A DNA stretch of 40,645 nucleotides from contig NZ_JAMZAW010000041.1 in assembly GCF_024158745.1 (NCBI RefSeq), positions 1 to 40,645 of the forward strand, in the 5' to 3' direction. This stretch comes from Paenibacillus tyrphae. GTDB lineage: Bacteria > Bacillota > Bacilli > Paenibacillales > NBRC-103111. Both the position numbers and the translations under genes were made by a program. Below are positions 33,091-40,460 of this stretch, piece by piece (within the stretch, counting starts at the first letter, position 1; the number at the start of each line of letters is the position of its first letter). Below the pieces are notes generated by a model. That model was given only the letters and a program-made list of their open reading frames with translations. It did no database searches and was not told the origin of the DNA.

Positions 33091-33105
33091 AACAATACTA
33101 TTGTT
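33091..33105. promoter_or_regulatory. Palindrome upstream of the sugar transporter operon
   Basis: AACAATACTATTGTT is a perfect 15-base palindrome (7+1+7) about 20 bases upstream of the first permease start. On the minus strand a TATAGT box lies near 33113-33118, so the site would sit around the transcription start. It could bind a repressor; the YesN protein is another candidate user of this region. Confidence 0.45.
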
Positions 33106-33216
33106 GATTCTTACTATATAAGAGGCTCCTCCCCCCGCGCTGCGGACGATTCTGACCGAGTTGTGCAAAATTTTTACCATGCCGGCAGGATTGGAGGGAG
33201 CGGGGCAGGCATAGCA

Positions 33217-33259
33217 AAAAGGACAATCCGGGTTGAATGTCAACCTGAATTGTCCTTTT
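33217..33259 (-). terminator. Terminator after the stalk-domain protein gene
   Basis: AAAAGGACAAT and ATTGTCCTTTT form an outer 11-bp stem, and GGTTG/CAACC an inner 5-bp stem, with a weakly paired 3-base step between. A T run follows on the minus strand. The plus strand also ends in TTTT. Confidence 0.9.
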
Positions 33260-33316
33260 CGGGGTTTCTTTCATAATTTCCATTCATGTCGTGCGGATAA
33301 TGTAGCAGCCGGGTAC

Positions 33317-33946
33317 TTACTTATTGCCCTTTTTCACTTCTTCCAGGGTGATGACATTCGCTTCGATCAGCGGAGTGATCTCCACACTAAAGTTCATGCC
33401 GTTGATGATAAGCTTCAATTTGTACTCCTTTTCATTGATCACGATTGTTGCTTCGTCACCTGTTGCCCCGCCTCTGGTACCTTTATATTTTTTATCCAGA
33501 GCATCCATCAAGTCTCTGAGATCAACCCAAGCCGCACCGTCTGCTTTGTTTGCCGCCTCATTCGATTTTTTTACGGTTTCCTCCGCTTTCCCCGTGTCTT
33601 TCTTTACGTCCGCATCAACTTTTTTTACGGTTTCTGTGGCCGGTTGTTCGCTCTTGGCGGGGGGTGTGTAGGTCGTACTTGTCACATTGGTGAGTTCAAT
33701 CGTTTGGGTGTCTTCTTTATACGACACGGTGTATCCGGTTAATTTCCCTACCTCGCGAACCGGCAAATAAGCCGTACCATCATATACCAGCGGAGTCGTC
33801 TCCAATGCGGTGTCCACGCCGTTGATTTTGAAATTGAACTTGGCAAAGACCGCTTTGATTTCTTTGCCGATATCTTCCGCTGCAAACGCCGTTGCCGCCG
33901 AACCAAGCATCATTCCCACGGTAAGACCGACTATCAGTTTTTTCAT
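33317..33946 (-). CDS. Secreted protein with copper-amine-oxidase-N (stalk) domain
   Basis: A secreted protein of about 209 residues. It begins with a signal peptide (MKKLIVGLTVGMMLGSAATA, cleavage near FAA-E). Residues about 28-90 match the copper amine oxidase N-terminal-like stalk domain: KFNFKINGVDTALETTPLVY, YLPVREVGKLTGYTVSY and TQTIELTN. Then comes a Pro/Thr/Lys-rich linker with repeated ETVKK/VKKD units, and a C-terminal domain of about 80 residues (AAWVDLRDLMDALDKKYKGT to the end) that may be a second degenerate copy. Paenibacillus genomes carry many such proteins, with no known enzyme activity. ATG at 33946 has GAGAGGGG upstream; the longer frame lacks one. Confidence 0.85.
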   Translation of the reverse strand: MKKLIVGLTVGMMLGSAATAFAAEDIGKEIKAVFAKFNFKINGVDTALETTPLVYDGTAYLPVREVGKLTGYTVSYKEDTQTIELTNVTSTTYTPPAKSEQPATETVKKVDADVKKDTGKAEETVKKSNEAANKADGAAWVDLRDLMDALDKKYKGTRGGATGDEATIVINEKEYKLKLIINGMNFSVEITPLIEANVITLEEVKKGNK

Positions 33947-34042
33947 TCTAGTAAAACCCCTCTCCAATTCTGGAATATTTTTCACATAAGTAAGACGGAA
34001 GTAGCGCGACAAATGTTTCACTTTTATCTATTATTTTTCATT

Positions 34043-34072
34043 TTGCCAACGAGCCCGGATTCCGTGTAAGAT
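34043..34072 (+). promoter_or_regulatory. Promoter of the exporter-like gene
   Basis: TTGCCA (34043-34048), an 18-base spacer and TAAGAT (34067-34072) lie about 36 bases ahead of the start. Confidence 0.45.
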
Positions 34073-34107
34073 AGTCGTGAATACTATATATTAAAGGAGG
34101 GGTGACT

Positions 34108-35178
34108 GTGACGTTCGGAGCCCGCGTATTGAAAACGGGGATTGCGGTTACCCTGGCACTGTATATTAGCGTACTGGTCGGTTTCACGCCCCCCGTCATC
34201 GCCGGAGTCGCTGCGATTTTTGCCATGCAGCCGTCCATTTACCGGTCGTGGCGTTATTTTCTCGAACAGCTGCAAACGAATACACTCGGGGCCGTGCTGG
34301 CTTTGGTCGCCGGTATGATTTTCTCGAACGACCCGGTCGCGGTCGGCATCGTTTGTATCCTTGCCATTATGATCTGTCTGAAACTCAAAATGGAAGAAAC
34401 CGTCGGCCTGACACTGGTGACCGTCATCGCTGTCATGGAAGCGTCCGGCCAATGGGATTTCGCGCTCAACCGGTTTTTGCTCAGCTTGATCGGGATCGGC
34501 TCCGCTTTTTTGATCAACATTACGTTCTTCCCACCACGCCCCAGAGTACAGTTCGTGAAGCAGATCGAATCGATTTTCTTCAAAATGTCTCTGCTGCTGC
34601 GTACGGTCATTTCGGACGAAATCAAGGAAAGCGTATTCCGCGACGAAAAGCAGGCGCTCGAAGGAGCACTCAAGTCGCTGACGGACAAGTATACCTTGTT
34701 CGAAGAAGAACTGCATAAACTCAAACGCGCCAGATTCAGCGAGGCCCGTCATTTGGTGGTCTACAAGCAAATGCTGCACACGCTGCATAAAGGGATGGCC
34801 GTGCTGGAAGCCGTGGAGGAGCATTATTTTCAAGCGAACCGCACTCCGGAAATCGATCGGGAATTCGACCGCCATCTGGAGAAGCTGATCAAGTTCCACG
34901 AGCACGTGCTCTTGAAATTCGAGAATAAGCTGAAAGAGAACATTTCCGAAGCCGCAGTTATCGAAGTGGAAAACGACCGTTTCCTGAAGAGTCTCATGAA
35001 CCGGTACGTCGATGCCGGCGACGGCGACCTGCGCCTCTCGATCGTAGCCGCGGCCATGTATGATTACGGCTACCAAACCGGCAGGCTGAACAAGCTGGTC
35101 GAGCAATTCGACCGCGGCGCGGAGGATAAGGAGAACGAGCTGCTGGAATCTGTGTCAGCGTGGATTAATAAGAAGTAG
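34108..35178 (+). CDS. Aromatic-acid-exporter-like (FUSC/ArAE) membrane protein
   Basis: A protein of about 356 residues. The N-terminal 140 residues hold about four to five membrane segments with family text: GARVLKTGIAVTLALYISVL, GVAAIFAMQPSIYRSWRYFLEQ and NTLGAVLALVAGMIF, as in the ArAE_1/DUF939 group. Then comes a long cytoplasmic helical part (about 150-345) rich in Glu, Lys and Leu. GTG at 34108 is preferred because AAAGGAGG lies 7 bases upstream; GTG at 34102 is nearly in contact with it. Substrates of Gram-positive members are unknown; export of aromatic or amphipathic compounds is a family-based guess. Confidence 0.85.
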   Translation: MTFGARVLKTGIAVTLALYISVLVGFTPPVIAGVAAIFAMQPSIYRSWRYFLEQLQTNTLGAVLALVAGMIFSNDPVAVGIVCILAIMICLKLKMEETVGLTLVTVIAVMEASGQWDFALNRFLLSLIGIGSAFLINITFFPPRPRVQFVKQIESIFFKMSLLLRTVISDEIKESVFRDEKQALEGALKSLTDKYTLFEEELHKLKRARFSEARHLVVYKQMLHTLHKGMAVLEAVEEHYFQANRTPEIDREFDRHLEKLIKFHEHVLLKFENKLKENISEAAVIEVENDRFLKSLMNRYVDAGDGDLRLSIVAAAMYDYGYQTGRLNKLVEQFDRGAEDKENELLESVSAWINKK

Positions 35179-35224
35179 GGGAACGGCCCTTTTGCAGACG
35201 ATGTGCTGTAAGAGGGCTTTTGCA

Positions 35225-35434
35225 TCAAGTAACCGTGCGGGATGGATATCTATTCAACGCAATAGAAACTTTTATTCGGCCTTCCTCAACAATCAATTCT
35301 GATTGAAAAGCTTTATAAGAAATCCCTTTTATCGATACAAGATCAACTAGCTCTAACATAAATAGAAGCTGATCGATGTTCGGAACACTAGATTCTATAA
35401 TTTTGTCATCAGGCAGTAACCATAGAACATTCAT
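35225..35434 (-). CDS. Small protein of unknown function under XRE-type control
   Basis: A 69-residue protein I do not recognise (MNVLWLLPDDKIIESSVPNI at the start, then a hydrophobic patch LLFMLELVDLVSIKG and charged C-terminal part). It has no signal peptide and no clear membrane helix. Start ATG is supported by AAAGGAAGAG. A strong promoter (TTGAAA, 17 bases, TATATT) precedes it, overlapped by three matching palindromes, so its expression is tightly controlled. It is divergent from the XRE regulator at 35590. Such pairs often encode a small effector and its repressor, but nothing in the sequence gives its activity. Confidence 0.65.
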   Translation of the reverse strand: MNVLWLLPDDKIIESSVPNIDQLLFMLELVDLVSIKGISYKAFQSELIVEEGRIKVSIALNRYPSRTVT

Positions 35435-35462
35435 GATTATTCTCTTCCTTTCACGGTCGTTT

Positions 35463-35529
35463 TACACGTTTTGTGTAGATGAGAATTAATATATCATACA
35501 CAAAAGGTGTTTTCAACACTTTTGGTGTA
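35463..35529. promoter_or_regulatory. Three 15-bp operators between the small protein gene and the XRE gene
   Basis: Three TACAC-N5-GTGTA-type palindromes occur: TACACgttttGTGTA (35463-35477), TACACaaaagGTGTT (35497-35511) and AACACttttgGTGTA (35515-35529). The leftward promoter TTGAAA (35511-35516), 17-base spacer, TATATT (35488-35493) has the second site filling its spacer, the third on its -35 box and the first downstream of its start. The rightward promoter (TTAATA 35535-35540, TACAAT 35558-35563) begins 6 bases past the third site. Confidence 0.75.
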
Positions 35530-35589
35530 AATTTTTAATACCACGATGCTTTATTGTTACAATGTTAATGAAATGTGAGGTGACGACCT

Positions 35590-35913
35590 ATGTCCGTACT
35601 TGCCGAACGATTGCGGCACTTGAGAGAAGATAAAGGCTGGTCTCAAACCTATGTAGCCGAACGATTAGGTATCAAACGCAGCAGCACTTACGCTAATTGG
35701 GAGTACGGGATACGTGATCCGGATACCGAAACGTTGGTCAAGCTTGCACAAATCTTTGAAGTGACCACAGATTATTTAACCGGAGCATCGGACCATGTCC
35801 ATTTTCCGCCATTAGACGAGCTGGATCGGAAGCTATTTCAAGCGATTCGCAGCTTAAGCGATGAAGATAAGGAATACGTGCTAGGATTCGTTCAACGGAT
35901 TAAAAATAAGTAA
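35590..35913 (+). CDS. XRE-family transcriptional regulator
   Basis: A 107-residue DNA-binding protein. Residues about 5-65 form the Cro/CI-type helix-turn-helix (RLRHLREDKGWSQTYVAERL, then YANWEYGIRDPDTETLVKLA and FEVTTDYLTG). The C-terminal 40 residues are helical (FQAIRSLSDEDKEYVLGFVQ) and probably dimerise, as in SinR- or Xre-like repressors. Start ATG has GAGGTG upstream. The palindromes between it and the divergent small gene are of the size and symmetry that dimers of this family bind. It probably represses the small gene and perhaps itself. Confidence 0.92.
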   Translation: MSVLAERLRHLREDKGWSQTYVAERLGIKRSSTYANWEYGIRDPDTETLVKLAQIFEVTTDYLTGASDHVHFPPLDELDRKLFQAIRSLSDEDKEYVLGFVQRIKNK

Positions 35914-35932
35914 CGACATGACTGACAAAATA

Positions 35933-35970
35933 AAAAACCAGGATGCGCCGATACACACATCCTGGTTTTT
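35933..35970. terminator. Bidirectional terminator between the XRE and ABM genes
   Basis: AAAAACCAGGATG and CATCCTGGTTTTT form a perfect 13-bp stem with a 12-base loop. Runs of A and T on the two arms allow termination in both directions for these convergent genes. Confidence 0.92.
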
Positions 35971-35997
35971 CGCTTACTTATGCGTAGAACTTCCTTA

Positions 35998-36300
35998 TCA
36001 AAACCCTTTTCCCCCGATCGGCCGGACCTTTACGCCGCCGACGTCCGCGATCAAATGCCGGCAGCGCCCGATGAGCTCGCGCACTTTTTCGTTCTTCAGC
36101 GACGCGGCATGCGCCTCCTGGCTCTCCCACAGCTCCGTAATCCACAAGACGTCCGGATCTTCTTCAGCCTCGTGCAGGATATAATAGATGCAGCCCTCCA
36201 TGTCGTTCAGCGTATCGGCTTCCAGCATCATTTTCGCAAGCTCTTCCCGTTTCCCCGGGTGGGCGGTCAATTTTCCGAACATGGCGTATTTACTCATCAT
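35998..36300 (-). CDS. ABM-domain protein, putative quinol monooxygenase
   Basis: A 100-residue single-domain protein of the antibiotic-biosynthesis monooxygenase fold (YgiN-like). Typical text is YAMFGKLTAHPGKREELAKM, then CIYYILHEAEEDPDVLWITE and LWESQEAHAASLKNEKVREL. Members act as dimers; some oxidise quinols, many have no known substrate. The start overlaps the stop of the WYL regulator gene by 4 bases (ATGA), so the two form one operon with coupled translation; ATG at the second codon is an alternative start. The regulator probably controls this small operon. Confidence 0.85.
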   Translation of the reverse strand: MMSKYAMFGKLTAHPGKREELAKMMLEADTLNDMEGCIYYILHEAEEDPDVLWITELWESQEAHAASLKNEKVRELIGRCRHLIADVGGVKVRPIGGKGF

Positions 36301-37292
36301 TCATCTCCCTTTCTGCTTGTGTGACCAGATAACATCGCTTCGTAATGCGCGAGTATGCGGGCGCTGGCCTCCGTCATATTCCGGACGAGCAGCTCCGACT
36401 CGATCTGCAATGCCGTACTGTACGGCATCAGAAAACAGGGCACGTAGGTCTGCAGCGTCGAACGTTCCAAACGGAATACGGCTTCTTCAGGCCGACGCTC
36501 AACAAGCGCATGACCGAACAGCCAATGCCGGCACAGCTCGTTCAGCACCTGCTCCTTCCCTTGAATACGCACGGTCTCGAACTCCGCTGGTCCGGACGGA
36601 TCGGGAAGCAGATTGCCGAGTAGATGATCTTTAGCGGAGAACCCCGCCGGACGCTCGAAGCGTCCCTCGGTTTCCCGCAGCCCGCGTATGCGGTCTACGC
36701 GAAAGCTCCGTATCTCCCCCCGGTAACCGCAATGCCCGACCGCATACCAGCTTCCTTTCCAGAAGACAATACCGTAAGGGTCGAACAGCCGCGGAGGGGA
36801 AGTCTCTCCCTTGCCCCGGTCATATTCCATTTCCAGCGTCCGCCCCTGCCCGGCTGCCTCCTCCAGCACTTGCAGATAGGCCTGATCCCCGCCGTCGGCG
36901 GGCGGATAAATGACCGACAAGCCGCCGCTATGGCGCTCAAGCAGGTCCAACTGCTTCTCGTTCGCATAGCGCTTCAGCTTGTCCACCGCCCGGGCCAAAG
37001 CGTCCGAGTAAGGATACCCGGCCTCCTTGGCGAAGATCGTGGCATGGATCAGCCCCTTCTGCTCCTCGGCATCGAAGACGAGCGGGGAATCGGCGAAACG
37101 GCTCAGGATGCTGTAGCCGCCGTTTGGACCGGATTCCGCGACGATCGGCACTCCGCTGGCGCACAGAGAATCGATGCAGCGGTAGACCGTTCGCACGTGG
37201 ATTTCCAGCTCGTCCGCCAACTGCTTGGCGGTCATCCGCTTGCCCGAGCGAAGCATCCAGAGGATCGATAACATGTTGTCCGCTTTCGTCAT
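36297..37292 (-). CDS. YafY-type HTH/WYL-domain transcriptional regulator
   Basis: A 331-residue regulator. Residues 5-60 form a DeoR/HTH_11-type winged helix (LSILWMLRSGKRMTAKQLAD and HVRTVYRCIDSLCASGVPIV, then the wing GPNGGYSI). The WYL domain covers about 135-215 with the FDPYGIVFWKGSWYAVGHCG stretch, in which W-Y-A replaces the W-Y-L signature, followed by FRVDRIRGL. A C-terminal WCX part follows. WYL domains sense nucleic acids or small ligands; the target here is unknown. It overlaps the ABM gene by 4 bases. Confidence 0.9.
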   Translation of the reverse strand: MTKADNMLSILWMLRSGKRMTAKQLADELEIHVRTVYRCIDSLCASGVPIVAESGPNGGYSILSRFADSPLVFDAEEQKGLIHATIFAKEAGYPYSDALARAVDKLKRYANEKQLDLLERHSGGLSVIYPPADGGDQAYLQVLEEAAGQGRTLEMEYDRGKGETSPPRLFDPYGIVFWKGSWYAVGHCGYRGEIRSFRVDRIRGLRETEGRFERPAGFSAKDHLLGNLLPDPSGPAEFETVRIQGKEQVLNELCRHWLFGHALVERRPEEAVFRLERSTLQTYVPCFLMPYSTALQIESELLVRNMTEASARILAHYEAMLSGHTSRKGDE

Positions 37293-37345
37293 GGTCCAAA
37301 CCTTCTTTCCCGCAATCGTCTGAAATCGATTCTTTTGTACGCCGG

Positions 37346-37843
37346 TCAGTCCAAAGGCGCCTTTCCCTTATCCACCCAAGTCTCGTAAGTCGGACCGTAG
37401 ATTTCAGGGGGACGCAATCCGGATTGTCTCATCAGCACCGTCATCTGGCCCCGGTGATGGGCCTGGTGCATGAGGAAATACCGCAAAGCAGCACTGTTCG
37501 GCCATTCCCCTCCCCCAATCTTGCGCGACTCGCGAAGGCTGTCATCGGTCCATTGCGTCTTTACGGCTTCGAGTAAAGCCAGACTGATGCGCCGGTACGC
37601 CTCAGCGATGCCTCCTGCCGATTCCGAAGCTTTCTCGCCTTCGTTCACTCCCTTGAAATCAAGACCCAACGAGGTCATAAAATCAATCGATGTGACCAGA
37701 TGCCAAGCCAGCGCTCCCAACGTGCGGCGATCAGCGTCAATCCTCCGTTGTAACGACTCGTCGGTCAGTCCGTTCAAAACCTGAGCGGTCAATTCCGCCT
37801 CCTTCTCCCACTCCGCCGCAAAATTCGCTATCATCGTAAACAT
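37346..37843 (-). CDS. DinB-family protein
   Basis: A 165-residue four-helix-bundle protein of the DinB/YfiT superfamily, whose members use a three-histidine metal site. The His residues are visible in LGALAWHLVTSIDFM (near residue 48), and in YFLMHQAHHRGQMTVLMRQSG (near residue 130), giving the H...H-x3-H pattern. Some members are thiol-S-transferases (bacillithiol); others are unassigned. The frame is open further upstream, but ATG at 37843 has GGGAGG 7 bases upstream and the conserved text begins here. It is a single gene. Confidence 0.88.
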   Translation of the reverse strand: MFTMIANFAAEWEKEAELTAQVLNGLTDESLQRRIDADRRTLGALAWHLVTSIDFMTSLGLDFKGVNEGEKASESAGGIAEAYRRISLALLEAVKTQWTDDSLRESRKIGGGEWPNSAALRYFLMHQAHHRGQMTVLMRQSGLRPPEIYGPTYETWVDKGKAPLD

Positions 37844-37960
37844 GCCCATTCCTCCCGGGATCTTTTTTCTCCTCATTATGAGTATAATTTCAGATCCCTG
37901 ACAGAAACGGTCAGTCATTCCGATGAGCTATTCTTTCTTTTCCGGTCTGCAGTTTTCCCG

Positions 37961-38503
37961 TTAAGCCTGTATCGCTTTCGCCAGCGCGGCCAGTTTGTTC
38001 ATCGTATTCCAGTTGCGCGTGGTCACCGTATCGCCCAGCTTGTTCAAATGCTTCGCCAGCTTGGAATCCAGTATGCTTTGACGGAACAAGAAATAAATCT
38101 CGCGTCCGTGGATGTGGTACTCATCGTTATCGCGTTCGCTAGCGGATAATAGGTCGACCACCTTCTGCGGCGGCGCTTCGGTCAATACGGAAACGTGGAT
38201 GCTCTCGCCTTCCGCCAAAGGGATATCCGCATAAGGGCAATCCGCAATGATTCGCTCCAGTTCCTCGGCCGTCCTTAAGACAACGGTGATCGAAATGCCA
38301 AAAGCCGATTTAATCTCCTCTTCGATCCGGGGGCGCAGCATCTCCGGGCTCTCTTCTGATTCAAACAGAACATTGCCGCTTTGAATATACGTTTGGACCC
38401 GATGCAGGCCCATCGTTTCCAGCGTGCGCTTCAATTCGGCCATCTTGATCTTATTGTGTCCGCTCACGTTAATTCCCCGCAGCAGCGCGATATAAATGAT
38501 CAT
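37961..38503 (-). CDS. DUF1697 domain-containing protein
   Basis: A 180-residue cytoplasmic protein with the DUF1697 signature: IALLRGINVSGHNKIKMAEL at the start and VQTYIQSGNVLFES following. C-terminal text KLGDTVTTRNWNTMNKLAAL is equally typical. Function is unknown; such proteins are widespread in soil bacteria. ATG at 38503 has AGAGGTGG just upstream; 11 further codons of open frame lack a site. No operon partner is evident. Confidence 0.9.
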   Translation of the reverse strand: MIIYIALLRGINVSGHNKIKMAELKRTLETMGLHRVQTYIQSGNVLFESEESPEMLRPRIEEEIKSAFGISITVVLRTAEELERIIADCPYADIPLAEGESIHVSVLTEAPPQKVVDLLSASERDNDEYHIHGREIYFLFRQSILDSKLAKHLNKLGDTVTTRNWNTMNKLAALAKAIQA

Positions 38504-38690
38504 TTTGCCACCTCTTCTTCGGAAGTATAAATACAAGGCTGGGACACGCTCTGCTGTGAATTTGCTAATTCTTAGTATACCTTTGCCGTACCCTTTTGAA
38601 TATGTTTTTCATAGGTCGGAGCGATAGGTTGTCCATGACGGACCGCAGCTAGTACGGTATTGTATTTTTTCGCGGAGAGCCAATTTTTGG

Positions 38691-38696
38691 TATACT
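38691..38696 (+). promoter_or_regulatory. Extended -10 promoter of the GrpB gene
   Basis: TGGTATACT gives TATACT with a TG one base upstream (extended -10), 44 bases before the GrpB start. The -35 region (TTTCGC or TTCGCG) is weak, which fits an extended -10 promoter. Confidence 0.4.
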
Positions 38697-38739
38697 AACT
38701 TCGAGAGAGTCATTTCAACGGAACAGCGCGAGGTGAAGC

Positions 38740-39284
38740 ATGAAAGACCCGGTTATCGTCTTGCCTTACAACGATTCGTGGCCTGATGAATTCAACATCA
38801 TCGGAGAGCGCATAAGACAAGCCCTGGGAGACGCCGCCATGCGAATCGACCATGTCGGGTCCACTTCCGTGAAAGGGATCGACGCGAAGCCCATCATCGA
38901 CATTCAAATTTCGGTGAAGCAGCTTGCATCCCCGGAGACTTATAAGCCGCAGTTGGAAAGCATCGGCTTCATTCACCGGGAGGATAACCCTGACAAATCC
39001 AAAGCCTATTTCAGAGAACGTCCGGGAACGAAAAGGACCATATCCATGTCAGGGAACACGGCAGTTGGTCCGAGCAGCTGACTCTGCTATTTAGAGACTA
39101 CTTGCGCTCCCATCCGGAAGCTTGTACGGCCTATGTCAAGGAGAAGCATCGTCTCATGGAGCTATACCGGAATGAGCGGGAGAGCTACGTGGACGGGAAA
39201 ACCCCTGTGATTTGGAGCATTTTGCAGCAAGCGCATTCCTGGTCTCAAGAAACGGGATGGAGGCCCGGAAATAGCGATAGGTAA
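38740..39284 (+). pseudogene. GrpB-family protein, broken by a one-base frameshift
   Basis: The first 100 codons encode a clear GrpB (nucleotidyltransferase-like) start: VIVLPYNDSWPDEFNIIGER, then RIDHVGSTSVKGIDAKPIID and AYFRERPGTKRT. The frame then ends early at 39081. In the -1 frame from 39039 the family text resumes without loss (HIHVREHGSWSEQLTLLFRD, YLRSHPEACTAYVKEKHRLM, and YVDGKTPVIWSILQQA) to a stop at 39284. One C missing from the CC run at 39038-39039 explains it. This is either a sequencing error or a recent inactivation. The start has an AGGTGA site. Confidence 0.85.
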
Positions 39285-39307
39285 ACCACGAAACGGAGGA
39301 GAAAAAC

Positions 39308-39724
39308 ATGAACTACCATTTGGAAAGAGTCGCCAGCGAATCGGACGAATACGGGTTCGTTCGGAATCAACTGATAGCCTACAATCTCAAGAACGTGGAC
39401 GCTTCCTACGATTTCATAAACTTCATTGTAAAAAACGAAAACCAAGAGATCATCGGCGGACTGCTTAGCCGTCGGTTCGGTGAAGGTATTTTTATTGAAA
39501 TGCTGTGGGTAGATGAAGGCTCGCGAAAATTGGGATTGGGATCACGCTTGCTTCAAGAGATCGAACAGGCCGGAAGGCAGCAAGACGTAAAACTCATTTA
39601 TTTGGACACCTTCAGCTTCCAGGCTCCGGATTTCTATAAAAGGCACGGCTTCGAGGTGTTCGGGACTCTGGAGGATTTTCCGGTCCAGGGGTGTACGAAA
39701 TACTTTTTGAAGAAGACTCTGTAG
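39308..39724 (+). CDS. GNAT-family N-acetyltransferase
   Basis: A 138-residue acetyl-CoA-dependent transferase. The core GNAT signature is visible: FIEMLWVDEGSRKLGLGSRL (acetyl-CoA binding R/Q-x-x-G-x-G/A region, here RKLGLGSRLL) followed by LQEIEQAGRQQ, then IYLDTFSFQAPDFYKRHGFE with the C-terminal Tyr. Substrate is unknown. GGAGGAG lies 8 bases ahead of the ATG. It follows the GrpB gene by 23 bases and precedes the phosphoesterase gene by 13, so the three may be co-transcribed. Confidence 0.92.
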   Translation: MNYHLERVASESDEYGFVRNQLIAYNLKNVDASYDFINFIVKNENQEIIGGLLSRRFGEGIFIEMLWVDEGSRKLGLGSRLLQEIEQAGRQQDVKLIYLDTFSFQAPDFYKRHGFEVFGTLEDFPVQGCTKYFLKKTL

Positions 39725-39737
39725 CAGGTAACGGAAA

Positions 39738-40460
39738 ATGGTGAAATTCGACCTGATATCGGACATCCACTTGGACTTTTGGGTGGAATATTCGGGGAAT
39801 TTGACGAAAATGAACCGGCAGTTGGACGCTTTTATCCAGCTGCTTTTGCCTGCCTCTCCCTCAAGCACCTTAGTCATCGCCGGCGATCTCGGGCACTTCA
39901 ATAAGCAGAATGCAATGATGCTTACGAGGCTCAAGGAGCATTACCCTCATATCGTCATCGCGGCAGGCAATCACGACTATTATTTGGTGTCGAAATCCAT
40001 CAAAAATAAATACAAAAAGAACTCGTTCCACCGATGGGCCGAAATGAAGCGGCTCCTTGACCCGATGCCGGACGTGCATATCCTGGATGGAAGCTCGATC
40101 GTAATCGATGGGATTCGGTTCGGCGGCTGCGGCATGTGGTACGACTTTCAGTACGGTCTCCAAGTATTAAAGGCTGACGAGGCCCGGATCTACGACCATT
40201 GGAAAACCATTTCGAACGATTCCGCGTTGATCGAAGGAAGACTGAGATTTTATTATTTTGACGGCTCGGAGTACTTCGGGCATATTCACAATAAGATATG
40301 GTGCTTCGGGCATGTACACAGCCGGATGGATACACCAGCCATGGCTGCCGGTTTATTAATGCTTCGCTCTAGGTGGGTTAAAAAAGAAGCCCTTGAGAAA
40401 GAATCCTCAAGGGCTCAATTTATTACTATACGTGTTCTTGATAGGTATACGATTCAATGA
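39738..40460 (+). CDS. Metallophosphoesterase, C-terminus probably frameshifted
   Basis: A calcineurin-like phosphoesterase with all metal-binding motifs: LISDIHLD (residues 6-13), VIAGDLGHF near 52, AAGNHDYY near 76 and CFGHVHSRMD near 195. Substrate is unknown. The C-terminus looks wrong: after RMDTP the frame reads AMAAGLLML, whereas the frame one base away reads SHGCRFINASL, the text expected for this family, and then meets TAG at 40370. One base missing from the CC run near 40335 would restore it. The remaining codons run through a hairpin (40388-40415), so the true protein should end near 40370-40390. Confidence 0.75.
   Translation: MVKFDLISDIHLDFWVEYSGNLTKMNRQLDAFIQLLLPASPSSTLVIAGDLGHFNKQNAMMLTRLKEHYPHIVIAAGNHDYYLVSKSIKNKYKKNSFHRWAEMKRLLDPMPDVHILDGSSIVIDGIRFGGCGMWYDFQYGLQVLKADEARIYDHWKTISNDSALIEGRLRFYYFDGSEYFGHIHNKIWCFGHVHSRMDTPAMAAGLLMLRSRWVKKEALEKESSRAQFITIRVLDRYTIQ
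40388..40415 (-). terminator. Terminator for a leftward gene at the window end
   Basis: AGCCCTTGAG and CTCAAGGGCT form a perfect 10-bp stem with an 8-base loop. On the minus strand it is followed by TCTTTTTT. It would end the partial gene at 40426-40645 and probably also the phosphoesterase transcript. Confidence 0.8.

Noticed and set aside
33217..33259. Inverted repeat as an operator of the sugar transporter operon
   Set aside because: Its T tail and position right after the leftward stalk-domain gene fit a terminator better.
34084..35106. 340-codon open frame on the minus strand
   Set aside because: It is antisense to the ArAE-like gene, which has clear membrane segments and a strong ribosome binding site.
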